Positions 27,338 to 36,244 of a stretch of 50,819 nt of DNA are shown in pieces (position 1 is the stretch's first letter; every line of letters starts with the position of its first letter). The notes under the pieces were generated by a model. It saw only the letters and a list, made by a program, of their open reading frames with translations. It was not told the origin of the DNA and searched no databases. The translations under genes and the position numbers were made by a program. This DNA is from Methylococcaceae bacterium (lineage in GTDB: Bacteria; Pseudomonadota; Gammaproteobacteria; Methylococcales; Methylomonadaceae), in the NCBI GenBank assembly GCA_006844705.1, contig SPJS01000107.1, positions 1 to 50,819 on the forward strand, given 5' to 3'.

Positions 27338-27900
27338 AATTCGACTCCTTTGAATGTATCATTGAGGAAAGTATGTGATTGGTCACGCTGGGATAGCCCA
27401 GTCACTGGTTGCGGCCACTGTATCGACAAGCGAGGATCCTGCGGGTGCAATCCACCTTCACAATCTGACTGGTATGCAGCCGTATGAAAATAAAGCAATT
27501 CACAATTGTCTGTCAGCGTTTGAAAGCCATGCGCAAATCCTTCAGGGATAAGCAGGGTTTTATGGTTTTCATCAGTGAGTACTACTGCATGCCATTGCAG
27601 AAAAGTCGGCGAGCCCGTTCTCATATCAATGGCCACATCATATACTTCACCCGCAATACAGCTGACCAGTTTGGTTTCTGCATGCGGCGGGTACTGAAAG
27701 TGCATGCCTCGTAAGGTATGTTTTTTCTCAGTTAATGTATGATTAATTTGCACAATCGTTTTATCTTGCGCAAGGACGGGGTGTAGATCATTGGCACAAA
27801 ACAAGCGTTCCAAATAGCCTCGTTTATCGCCAATAGGTTGTCTTTGCAGAACATTTAATCCTGCTATTTTGGTCGCTTGAATATCAAACCGGCTACTCAT
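27334..27900 (-). CDS. RmlC-like NDP-4-dehydro-6-deoxyhexose 3,5- or 3-epimerase
   Basis: A 188-residue cupin of the RmlC/RfbC family. The conserved active-site histidine is H67 in LRGMHFQYPPHAETKLV, and GEVYDVAIDMRTGSPTF is the following core motif. The LLYFHTAAYQSD region carries the tyrosine needed for double (3,5) epimerisation in RmlC. It is normally found with the dTDP pathway, but no rmlA, rmlB or rmlD is here. The neighbours make CDP-4-keto-6-deoxyglucose, so that is its likely substrate. It overlaps both neighbours by four bases. Confidence 0.88.
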   Translation of the reverse strand: MSSRFDIQATKIAGLNVLQRQPIGDKRGYLERLFCANDLHPVLAQDKTIVQINHTLTEKKHTLRGMHFQYPPHAETKLVSCIAGEVYDVAIDMRTGSPTFLQWHAVVLTDENHKTLLIPEGFAHGFQTLTDNCELLYFHTAAYQSDCEGGLHPQDPRLSIQWPQPVTGLSQRDQSHTFLNDTFKGVEL

Positions 27901-28961
27901 GATGCGTTCGATGTCGCTTCATAGGCATGAATCTGGGCAAGACTGATTGTGCTCATGTCTTCTCCCGCCTTCCATGCTTGGTGCCATTCCAATGTTTTAT
28001 CCAGAGCCCAACCGATGTTCCAGCGCGGTTGCCATTGCAGTTGAGACTTTGCTTTGGAGCTATCCAGTCGTAATGAATTAGCTTCATGAGGTTGCTGCAT
28101 AGCCTCACTGCACCAACTTGCCCCAGGCACTTTATTGCAAAGATATTCCACAATCCATTTTACTGACTGGGCATCCACTTGTTCCGGGCCAAAATTCCAT
28201 GCATCAGCGGCATTATCCCGCTCTTCAAACAAGGCTTGCGCCAGCAGCAAATAGCCTGATAAAGGTTCTAAAACATGTTGCCAGGGGCGTATTGCATTAG
28301 GAAAACGAATAGACAATTCCTGCCCTGCATCTAATGCGCGTAAAAAATCCGGGATAAGCCGGTCAGCCGCCCAGTCGCCGCCTCCGATAACGTTGCCAGC
28401 ACGCGCGCTGGCCAGGTGAATCCCCTGGTCCGCCAAGAAAGACCGGCGATAGGCTAACGTGACCAGCTCTGAACATCCTTTACTATTGGAATATGGATCA
28501 AAGCCGCCCATTGCTTCATGTTCGCGATAAGGCCACACCCACTCTCTGTTTTCATAACATTTATCGGTCGTAACATTTACTACCGCCTTGGCGCTTTCTC
28601 CTTGTCGTACAGTTTCCAACAGGTTTACCGTACCCATCACATTAACGTCATAGGTTTCCACCGGATCGATATAGGAATATCGCACTAAAGGCTGCGCAGC
28701 CAGGTGAAAAACAATCTCGGGTTGTGCCTTGTCAAAGGCGTTACCTAGCTCTTCTCTTTGGCGGATATCAGCAATCGTACTGCTGGCTAATTTGTCTTCC
28801 AACCCAGTGACTGTATACAAATTAGGATCGGTTGGAGAAGGAAGAGAATAGCCATGTACTTCAGCGCCCATATCTATCAACCAAAGTGCCAACCAGCCTC
28901 CTTTGAACCCGGTATGCCCGGTCAAAAATACTTTCTTATCCTGCCAGAAGGAGCGATTCAT
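27897..28961 (-). CDS. rfbG: CDP-glucose 4,6-dehydratase
   Basis: Converts CDP-glucose to CDP-4-keto-6-deoxyglucose using tightly bound NAD. The start chosen is the ATG at 28961 (MNRSFWQDKKVFLTG), which overlaps the rfbF stop as TGATG; GTG codons six and three bases upstream are less likely. The 354-residue protein has the cofactor motif TGHTGFKGGWLALWL, the family-specific TTDKCYENREWVWPYRE block and the catalytic pair YSNSK. RPWQHVLEPLSGYLLLAQAL is the usual C-terminal motif. Coupled to rfbF, whose product it uses. Confidence 0.95.
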   Translation of the reverse strand: MNRSFWQDKKVFLTGHTGFKGGWLALWLIDMGAEVHGYSLPSPTDPNLYTVTGLEDKLASSTIADIRQREELGNAFDKAQPEIVFHLAAQPLVRYSYIDPVETYDVNVMGTVNLLETVRQGESAKAVVNVTTDKCYENREWVWPYREHEAMGGFDPYSNSKGCSELVTLAYRRSFLADQGIHLASARAGNVIGGGDWAADRLIPDFLRALDAGQELSIRFPNAIRPWQHVLEPLSGYLLLAQALFEERDNAADAWNFGPEQVDAQSVKWIVEYLCNKVPGASWCSEAMQQPHEANSLRLDSSKAKSQLQWQPRWNIGWALDKTLEWHQAWKAGEDMSTISLAQIHAYEATSNAS

Positions 28962-29731
28962 CACCACACCTTCCAGGGGGCCTTAGCCGAGGACCACAAT
29001 TCTTCCAACAACGTCTTTTCTCTGAGTGTATCCATTGGTTGCCAAAAACCATCGTGCTCAAAAGACATCAACTGCCCTTCAAGGGCCAGACGCGTCAATG
29101 GTTCGGACTCCCAACTGATCTCGTCCCCGGCAATAAATTCTATACATTTGGGTGACAAAATAAAAAATCCGCCGTTGATATACCCCCCATCTCCTCGCGG
29201 CTTTTCGGAAAAACCTAAAACCTGAGACTCTTGAATTTTTAATGCACCATATCGGCCGGGCGGCTGAACTGCAGTCACGGTTGCCCATTTTCCGTGTTGT
29301 TTATGAAATTCTATTTCACGACTAATATCAACATCCGACACTCCATCGCCATAGGTAAAACAAAACATGTCTTCATCCTTGATATAGTCTGCAACGCGTT
29401 TCAAACGCCCCCCAGTCATAGTGTCTTCCCCTGTATCCACCAACGTCACCTGCCAGGGCTCGGCATTCCGCTGATGAACTTCCATTTTATTGTGTCGCAT
29501 ATCAAATGTTACATCCGACATATGTAAGAAATAGTTGGCAAAGTATTCCTTAATCAAATAGCCTTTGTAACCGCAACAAATCACAAAATCATTGACCCCA
29601 TGAGCTGAGTAGATTTTCATGATATGCCACAAGATTGGTTTACCTCCAATCTCAATCATAGGTTTTGGCTTCAAATGTGTTTCTTCGGAAATGCGTGTAC
29701 CAAGTCCACCTGCTAGTATTACCGCTTTCAT
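28961..29731 (-). CDS. rfbF: Glucose-1-phosphate cytidylyltransferase
   Basis: Makes CDP-glucose from CTP and glucose-1-phosphate, the first committed step of CDP-deoxysugar synthesis. The ATG at 29731 (MKAVILAGGLGTRISEETHL) gives the usual 256-residue length; an in-frame TTG six codons upstream is possible but unneeded. Seen are the nucleotide loop LAGGLGTRISEE, KPKPMIEIGGKPILWHI, FCFTYGDGVSDVDI (metal aspartate) and FSEKPRGDGGYINGGFF. It defines the pathway as CDP-linked and not dTDP-linked. It starts a run of five coupled sugar genes. Confidence 0.95.
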   Translation of the reverse strand: MKAVILAGGLGTRISEETHLKPKPMIEIGGKPILWHIMKIYSAHGVNDFVICCGYKGYLIKEYFANYFLHMSDVTFDMRHNKMEVHQRNAEPWQVTLVDTGEDTMTGGRLKRVADYIKDEDMFCFTYGDGVSDVDISREIEFHKQHGKWATVTAVQPPGRYGALKIQESQVLGFSEKPRGDGGYINGGFFILSPKCIEFIAGDEISWESEPLTRLALEGQLMSFEHDGFWQPMDTLREKTLLEELWSSAKAPWKVW

Positions 29732-29848
29732 ATTATTTTTGTTGATCAATCAATCTCGAGGATGTTGAAAATTTATAGCGTTTCACTCGATACATTCTTA
29801 TTATTCTTTTCAAAACCGGCGAAGCCTAAGTGTGCTGCACTTTAGGTA

Positions 29849-31669
29849 TTATTGAACATTGAAAAGATAGCGAAACACTCCCTGAAAAATGGATTTTATC
29901 CCTCTATGGTGCATTGCAAAACTCAACAACTTCTTGTAAAAATCTATTTTAAGTTTGACAGGTCTAAGTTTTAAACCAAGCTTTAGGCTGTATTCCAAGC
30001 CTTTGGTACCAAAAAGCTGCCATCCGAACATATTATAACAATCCTCTTTTGATAGCCCCCATCTTCTTCCAGCCAAAGCATAAAAGTATTCAGAAAAGTC
30101 ATGCTTTGTTTTTTCTAACTCTCCACCTCCATATGCATCCGTACTATATCCTCCTTCCCTGTAATGAACTAAAGGATGAGGATAATAAGCCGGTTTAAGC
30201 CCATTCATGAGCAATTTCATCATCAGATAATTTTCTCTGGTTTTATGTTGAGAGACAAATGCATCTGAAGCGATAATCAAAGACTTTTTCACTAGCATTG
30301 TTTGGTGGACAATCCCCATACAACTGAACACACCATAAAGCGATGTAGGAAACGTGTATTGCGATTGATCACTCCTGATAATTGTCGCATCTGCATAAAA
30401 CCAGTCTACGCCGGTTTTTTTGATTAAATCCACTGCAATACTGATGGCATTTTCATTACAAAAATAATCATCAGAATTCATAACATTTATAAACTCACCC
30501 GACGCGAGAAGGATGCCTTTATTCATTGCATCCCATATCCCTTCATCGGGTGACGAAAATATTCTGACCGACGCGTGATTTTCATACTCTTTAAGCAGCT
30601 CAAGAGTCCCATCCTCAGATGCTCCATCAATAATCAAGTACTCCAGATTTGGGTAGGTCTGCTGTAATACCGAGTCCATACACTGCCTTAGCATGTCAGT
30701 ACGGGCACTTTTTACAATATCCTTAACAATCGTGATGACAGTCACTCTCGGCAGCGCATCATCACTCGGCTTTGATATTGAATCGCTATTGCGATGTTCC
30801 TGGTTCATTGTTGCTTGATTTAATCTACAAGCATTTAAAGTTTCGTTGGAAAAATGCTTGCCTATTCCATGCAGACCACAGGGAAGAATCAAATCTAATT
30901 GCGTATCACGTATTTCATCGAGATTTACTTCTAATGCAAATTTCGCTGCAATCTTAGGAGGCGCTACATTCAATGATTTATCCAATAATGCATATAAAAC
31001 ACTAATCATGACATCTTCATATACATTATGCTTTTTTTGAAATGCGTCAGCATCAACCCAAATTGATTTACAAATATAAAGATATATTCGAAAAAGATCA
31101 TAGCGTTTGTTCAACAGCAAAAAAAAGGCACCTTGGAGTGCAAGTAAATAATTTGGATTCTTTTTAAAGTTCGAACACAGTTGTAACATTTTGGCCGTTC
31201 GCCTGAGACAAAACCCGCCATTACCTCCAACAGGAGAAGCAAGTTGCCAGATATTGTGACAATCTTCTTGATCTGGAAGAAACAGTGGTGCACCCACATA
31301 ATCGTATCCACTCTTCATCCATTGATTTATCTCATCTCTAAACACCCAAGAATCCAAATGGCAAATTAAGACATACTCGTATTGCTTAAACAACGTATAA
31401 AACTCTGCTGATAAGGCCATGGTATTGTAATTTTCAATTGACCCTAAAAAGCCTGGCCTCAAATTAATAACCTGAAGATTTTGATACGTTGCTGAAAGCT
31501 CAACATAATATTTTTTATTTATATCAGCGGGCAACAATATATATACCTGCCTTTTTTCAAATACTTTTAATGTGTTTTCTAATGATTCCAGCTCCAGAGG
31601 ATCACAATCTTCTTTATGCGTCGGTATCAAGATTGCGCAATCATGTTCAGCCGCTGTGTTGATTTGCAT
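29849..31669 (-). CDS. Two-domain glycosyltransferase: DUF5672-like plus GT2
   Basis: A 606-residue fusion. Residues 1 to about 290 resemble DUF5672: CAILIPTHKE, VLICHLDSWVFRDEINQWM and YDYVGAPLF, with GGNGGFCLRR, a putative glycosyltransferase fold. From about 318 (VTVITIVKDIVKSA) a full GT2 domain starts: LEYLIIDGASEDGTLELLKE, FSSPDEGIWDAMNKGI and FINVMNSDDYF (DxD-like), then ADATI and GIVHQTML, as in WcaA/colanic-type transferases. Two active sites in one chain suggest sequential addition of two sugars, or one domain for chain modification. The DNA is AT-rich compared with the cell-wall cluster. No overlap with its neighbours. Confidence 0.82.
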   Translation of the reverse strand: MQINTAAEHDCAILIPTHKEDCDPLELESLENTLKVFEKRQVYILLPADINKKYYVELSATYQNLQVINLRPGFLGSIENYNTMALSAEFYTLFKQYEYVLICHLDSWVFRDEINQWMKSGYDYVGAPLFLPDQEDCHNIWQLASPVGGNGGFCLRRTAKMLQLCSNFKKNPNYLLALQGAFFLLLNKRYDLFRIYLYICKSIWVDADAFQKKHNVYEDVMISVLYALLDKSLNVAPPKIAAKFALEVNLDEIRDTQLDLILPCGLHGIGKHFSNETLNACRLNQATMNQEHRNSDSISKPSDDALPRVTVITIVKDIVKSARTDMLRQCMDSVLQQTYPNLEYLIIDGASEDGTLELLKEYENHASVRIFSSPDEGIWDAMNKGILLASGEFINVMNSDDYFCNENAISIAVDLIKKTGVDWFYADATIIRSDQSQYTFPTSLYGVFSCMGIVHQTMLVKKSLIIASDAFVSQHKTRENYLMMKLLMNGLKPAYYPHPLVHYREGGYSTDAYGGGELEKTKHDFSEYFYALAGRRWGLSKEDCYNMFGWQLFGTKGLEYSLKLGLKLRPVKLKIDFYKKLLSFAMHHRGIKSIFQGVFRYLFNVQ

Positions 31670-31687
31670 TTTAGCTTCTTTTATTGG

Positions 31688-33625
31688 CTACAAAGTTTTC
31701 CAGGCAAAAAAGGATAACTTCCCTTTTTGAAACAGGGATTCATTTTTAAAAAATCTGCATTGGTTGTCTGTAATGAGTTCATTTTGTCTGAACAAATGAC
31801 GAAATACCCCACTATTCGGCCACTCTGATTCGCAAAATACATTGCCCCAATAATCAACAACTACCGCTTTTTGATTTAATCGCATCACCCTATGGGTAAG
31901 AGAATTATCACCACTTTCAAACAACCATGCATCCATTTTTGACTGAATGGACTCATTTTGTGTTAACTCAACAAAAATCTTTCTGTCTATCGCAAATGCA
32001 TTTGATCTGATATGAGGGTTTGGCGATTTAGGAAAAGAAGGGGACAAAATAGACATACTTTCATAGGAAGCAGTGCACCCGACCAGACCAATTTGCCTGT
32101 CTTCAAGGGGCTGGATTAATTTTTTTACCCATTGATCAGCACATATTTCAGAATGTGTATTCATAAAAATGCAGCGGTCTTCGGTGATAAGCCTGGATGC
32201 TTCTACATATGCGCCGATATCGTAACTCTTGTCTTCAAAAACAAAATCTTTAAACGGAACGTCAATTGTCGCTTTTATATTCTCAATATCTTGACCATTT
32301 TGAAAACCTTTGAATATCACATAAAGCGTATGGTCGTGACCTGATTGAAACGTTTTATACGAATGAATAAATCGTTTAATTGAGTGACACTCTGTTTCCT
32401 CGGTACCTCTCGCAAGATAAATGACAGCCACTGATTGTTTAATCGATGCAGACGAGCTCAGCAAAGATGATTTTCGCACGAGTTTCTTGATGCGCTGATT
32501 CAATTCATTCTTTAACGAACCTAAAATAAATAACCCAAATTTCACCCCGTTAACTAAAACTCTTTTCCGACTCTCAGTTTGAGGGATTAAGTCACACATA
32601 TTTTGAGTCATCGAACTCAACAAGCGCAACGGTGATGTTATTTTCCAGCTTAACGATTGTTTAATAATCACTAGGTCTGACTCAAGTGATTTAATGATCG
32701 ATTCCTTATGTTGTAACACAGCCTGTAACTTCTTAAGGTTACCTTTCTGCTCATTAATCATTTTTTCTGCTTCTTCGATATACGCCTGTTTTTCAACAAG
32801 CGCATCAATATACGCTTTGTTATCGATATCAGGAGCAATCGTCCAGGCTCGACCACTTTGATCTGGTGCACTATTGCATTGCCCATGCAAACTCAAATGC
32901 CCGGACACTACCAGCTCAACTTGTCCTGCAATGCAGTGAGGGCCAAGAATATTGTGCTCTGGTGTCCTTTTTCTGATCACACACATCGAATTGATAAACT
33001 CAATAGAATGTAAATGCTGCAATGCGTCTGGCGATAGGGAGCAATCGTATTCATCAAAAAAACACTGCAAAACATCTGTGGATTGAGCATTATCCCCCCA
33101 ATGTTCGCAATTCAATACATCTGCCAATGCCTTAAAAAAAGCCACAGAAGAAAGAGGGTTATATAGCCCTCCAGAGTATTCTTGCCAATAGCTGCAATGT
33201 AAATCTTCTACTATAAAAACTCCGTCATCTTTTAACACCGCGAAATAATGGCAAAACGCTTTGATAATATCAGCTGAAGTATGAGAACCATCATCAATGA
33301 TAATGTCAAAAAAAGGGGATTCATTGATAATTGACTGGAATGTTTTTTCCTGGGTTGCATCCCCGATAATCAATTTTATTTTAGGGTCACTGTAAGCTAT
33401 CTTTTGGCAATCTGGATTTACATCACAACCGGTTATTTTTTCCGCATGCGTAAAATACTGCCCCCAGATCGCCAGCGACCCTCCATTCTGAACACCTATC
33501 TCTAGCAAATGAACAGGCTTCTCTCTATACGTCAGAAACAAACGGTCATATTCATGTAAGAAAAGCTCCCATTTGTCCGACACATTCCCCTGATGAGTTT
33601 GGTAAAGAGCTTCAAGATTATTCAT
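31688..33625 (-). CDS. Large fusion: class I methyltransferase, coiled coil, C-terminal polysaccharide-synthesis domain
   Basis: A 645-residue protein from ATG at 33625 (MNNLEALYQTHQGN), which overlaps the previous stop as ATGA; longer starts at 33667 are less likely. Residues about 20-190 are a class I SAM methyltransferase of the cephalosporin-hydroxylase/macrocin-methyltransferase type: VHLLEIGVQNGGSLAIW, ITGCDVNPDCQ and IIIDDGSHTSADI (metal-binding DD). A coiled coil follows (about 265-325, rich in K, E and Q). The last 250 residues (VAVIYLARGTEETECHSI, SYDIGAYVEASRLI) resemble the C-terminal part of surface-polysaccharide proteins, but I cannot name the family. Probably modifies or terminates the chain. 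Confidence 0.68.
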   Translation of the reverse strand: MNNLEALYQTHQGNVSDKWELFLHEYDRLFLTYREKPVHLLEIGVQNGGSLAIWGQYFTHAEKITGCDVNPDCQKIAYSDPKIKLIIGDATQEKTFQSIINESPFFDIIIDDGSHTSADIIKAFCHYFAVLKDDGVFIVEDLHCSYWQEYSGGLYNPLSSVAFFKALADVLNCEHWGDNAQSTDVLQCFFDEYDCSLSPDALQHLHSIEFINSMCVIRKRTPEHNILGPHCIAGQVELVVSGHLSLHGQCNSAPDQSGRAWTIAPDIDNKAYIDALVEKQAYIEEAEKMINEQKGNLKKLQAVLQHKESIIKSLESDLVIIKQSLSWKITSPLRLLSSMTQNMCDLIPQTESRKRVLVNGVKFGLFILGSLKNELNQRIKKLVRKSSLLSSSASIKQSVAVIYLARGTEETECHSIKRFIHSYKTFQSGHDHTLYVIFKGFQNGQDIENIKATIDVPFKDFVFEDKSYDIGAYVEASRLITEDRCIFMNTHSEICADQWVKKLIQPLEDRQIGLVGCTASYESMSILSPSFPKSPNPHIRSNAFAIDRKIFVELTQNESIQSKMDAWLFESGDNSLTHRVMRLNQKAVVVDYWGNVFCESEWPNSGVFRHLFRQNELITDNQCRFFKNESLFQKGKLSFFAWKTL

Positions 33626-34887
33626 TGTATTTTGTAACATTCTTCTACGTAACCTTCTCGAGTCCAACTCTTAAAACGGTATATCTGTTCATACCCTGTC
33701 GATTGAGTAATAAAATTATTAACCGTCCGTGGTGCGAAACATTCATGATTATTGCTAATAAAGTAACTGCGTGTAATACGCTTAATTTCATTGAGATAGG
33801 TGTGGATGAAATTGTCTGTCATTTCAGGCATCCCGTCTTCATTAACCGCTATTTCAACGCTTTTTGCATCTTGATTTAAACATGCCCAGTAAGGAAGGAC
33901 ATTAATTCCACCTGCCCGAGGAGACTCACCATATAAACAGACATTCTCTTCGCCCACAGCATGAATGAGGAAATGACCTGATAAGATACAGGTGACCGGT
34001 AAATCAAAAATTGTGTAGTTTTGGCATCCAAACCTTTTAGAATATAACGCAGTTAAACCAATCCCCGCCCCAAACTCACACACACCACCTTGAGTTTTAT
34101 TTAAGACCGATATACGGGATGCCATATACAATGCATTAATATGCCTATAGTGGAACACACCCTTGGCAGTCTCCAATCCATCGGTATGAATAACACCCAT
34201 GGGAGGAGAAATATCTATCCCCAGTGCTTTTTCGATTGCAGCAACCAACCCATCTACATCGGAAAACAAATTATCCCCCCAAGGCCCCGTTTCCGGGTTC
34301 TCTGCTTGAAGTACCCCAAGATATTCAGCCAGGCACACCAACTTATCAAGATAGGTTAATGCCACGTGTTGAGGCTCAAGGTTTCTATTATATCCATCCA
34401 TTGACGTGGATATACCTCCAAACCAGGTATAAGCAGTCCCGAAGTTATCAAGATATTCGGCTAGCAATTCGGCATCTTTTTGAGCTAGCGCATCAAGTAG
34501 CCCAGTTAATTCAGAAGAAATCAAGCCAGACCACAAATCATCCCCCTCTCTCTGCAAAGGCGAGTTTTTTTCATCTGTTAAAGCCTTATGGTACGCAGCT
34601 AACAAACGCTCTGCGACTCGAATTCTATTTTTCTTTTTTTCGCATTGATATGAAGTTAGAGACATCTGGGGAAGTGGACTTTTTACAGGATGGGAAAGCA
34701 GCCTTTCAGTCAGAAAGTCTTCTTCTTTACTGAACAGCCCAGGAGAACGTGAGTGGTCGATCAATTTTTTTAAGTGATTAAGCTCTTCATCCTTTTTAGA
34801 ATACTCTGACCGGAGTTGTCGATGAAACTCTTCATACCGTCTTACCCAAGGAAAAAGAAGAAAAAACGACTTCAAAAATTCAGGCAC
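33622..34887 (-). CDS. Putative sugar O-methyltransferase
   Basis: About 421 residues. GTG at 34887 (MPEFLKSFFLLFPW) overlaps the wzt stop by eight bases and has GGGA seven bases upstream; a TTG at 34926 would give 434 residues but a 47-base overlap. The N-terminus is hydrophobic and then coiled-coil-like (EEFHRQLRSEYSKKDEELNHL). The catalytic part has GGVCEFGAGIGLTALYSKRF as SAM motif I, and YTIFDLPV. It resembles the putative sugar O-methyltransferase group found in polysaccharide loci. It may cap or modify the O-chain, which would fit Wzt recognition of a modified end. Coupled to the next gene by ATGA. Confidence 0.72.
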   Translation of the reverse strand: MPEFLKSFFLLFPWVRRYEEFHRQLRSEYSKKDEELNHLKKLIDHSRSPGLFSKEEDFLTERLLSHPVKSPLPQMSLTSYQCEKKKNRIRVAERLLAAYHKALTDEKNSPLQREGDDLWSGLISSELTGLLDALAQKDAELLAEYLDNFGTAYTWFGGISTSMDGYNRNLEPQHVALTYLDKLVCLAEYLGVLQAENPETGPWGDNLFSDVDGLVAAIEKALGIDISPPMGVIHTDGLETAKGVFHYRHINALYMASRISVLNKTQGGVCEFGAGIGLTALYSKRFGCQNYTIFDLPVTCILSGHFLIHAVGEENVCLYGESPRAGGINVLPYWACLNQDAKSVEIAVNEDGMPEMTDNFIHTYLNEIKRITRSYFISNNHECFAPRTVNNFITQSTGYEQIYRFKSWTREGYVEECYKIQ

Positions 34888-36244
34888 GATCACATCCCAT
34901 ATGAATTTTATCAAAACGAATTCCAACCAGCCCCCATCTAATCCGACTGGATGAAACCGTCACTACAAGCGCATCATGCAGCCAATGGTGTTGCACATGT
35001 TCATATAAATCGCCATTTGCCAACGCAATATTAACCGTATATTGACCATTTGGAAGCATGGGCAACCGAAATTGAAACTCGGCCTTAAAATCCTGCCCGG
35101 CATTAACCCGCACTGGACACATGGATGAATAAGGCAACGTATTTTCACCAAACAGATCCTGACCCAAACGGTCACGCCATAAAAACCCAATGATGGGTTG
35201 ATCCAGAGACTCTATCGCCTTTGCCCTCACCACCATACGCACATGCTCTCCCCCTTCAAAACTTGCCGCATCAGACCCATCCAGCTTTTGTAGAGAAACT
35301 TCGTTAATATAGGCGCTCCCAGTCTTCCAGCCCCGGGCTTCCTGTAAATTATCCTGCACCTCCATCAGAGAGGCATAATCAACAGCAAGCTGAGTCTTTT
35401 CATTATCATCCCCGTCTTTCTCAGAACACTGTATGTCCTCCAGCGCAAAATCATCGCCATAATCCTGTTGTAATGTATCCTGCAGATAATTTTCGGCAAC
35501 AGTACTGGCAGCCCCAATTTGCTGAACTTTTCCGCTAGACAACCAAATTGCCTGCTCACAAAGATTCTGGACCGATGCCATATCATGGCTTACAAACAAC
35601 AACGTGCCATTCTGTTTAAATTTACGGATAAAGCGCATACATTTTTGGGTAAAAACAGCATCGCCGACAGACAACGCTTCATCCACAATCAAAATATCTG
35701 CATCGACATGAGCAATCACCGCAAACGCAAGTCGTGCATACATTCCGCTGGAATAGGTTTTAACCGGTTGCTCGATATATTCACCAATATCGGCAAATGC
35801 AGCAATCTGATCAAATCGCGCGTCAATATCTTGATTGGCAAGCCCCAGGATGGATGCATTCATATAAACATTTTCCCGCCCGGTAAACTCAGGGTTAAAC
35901 CCCGACCCCAATTCCAATAATGCCGCAACACGCCCATTTACCGCCACCTCTCCCATGGTTGGGTGCAATGTGCCGCAAATGATTTGTAGCAGCGTGGATT
36001 TACCTGCACCGTTTCGCCCAATTATCCCGAGCGTGTCGCCCCGACGCACCTCAAATGACACATCACTCAATGCAGAAAATTCATGATAATAAGGTTTACT
36101 ATTGCGACGCCCAACCATTCGTTTGAGTCGCGGGTAAATTGACTGCTTCAAACGATCTTGAGGCTTGCTGTATATCTGATAAATCTTGCTCAGATTTGAT
36201 ACTCGAATCGCGACGTCATCAACCTGTGTCGAGTTAGAGGACAT
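34880..36244 (-). CDS. wzt: O-antigen ABC transporter ATP-binding protein with C-terminal carbohydrate-binding domain
   Basis: Powers export of a complete lipid-linked O-polysaccharide through Wzm. The ATG at 36244 (MSSNSTQVDDVAIRVSN) has an AAGGGGG Shine-Dalgarno; the frame is open far upstream into wzm but that part is a shadow. In the 454-residue protein: Walker A GRNGAGKST (76-84), signature YSSGM (164-168), Walker B ILIVDEAL (184-191) and the switch VSHD. LLELGSGFNPEFTGREN is typical of polysaccharide exporters. Residues about 330-454 form a beta-sandwich (GGEHVRMVVRAKAIES) like the Wzt domain that recognises the chain terminus. This suggests a capped O-antigen. Overlaps wzm by 11 bases. 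Confidence 0.94.
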   Translation of the reverse strand: MSSNSTQVDDVAIRVSNLSKIYQIYSKPQDRLKQSIYPRLKRMVGRRNSKPYYHEFSALSDVSFEVRRGDTLGIIGRNGAGKSTLLQIICGTLHPTMGEVAVNGRVAALLELGSGFNPEFTGRENVYMNASILGLANQDIDARFDQIAAFADIGEYIEQPVKTYSSGMYARLAFAVIAHVDADILIVDEALSVGDAVFTQKCMRFIRKFKQNGTLLFVSHDMASVQNLCEQAIWLSSGKVQQIGAASTVAENYLQDTLQQDYGDDFALEDIQCSEKDGDDNEKTQLAVDYASLMEVQDNLQEARGWKTGSAYINEVSLQKLDGSDAASFEGGEHVRMVVRAKAIESLDQPIIGFLWRDRLGQDLFGENTLPYSSMCPVRVNAGQDFKAEFQFRLPMLPNGQYTVNIALANGDLYEHVQHHWLHDALVVTVSSSRIRWGLVGIRFDKIHMGCDRA

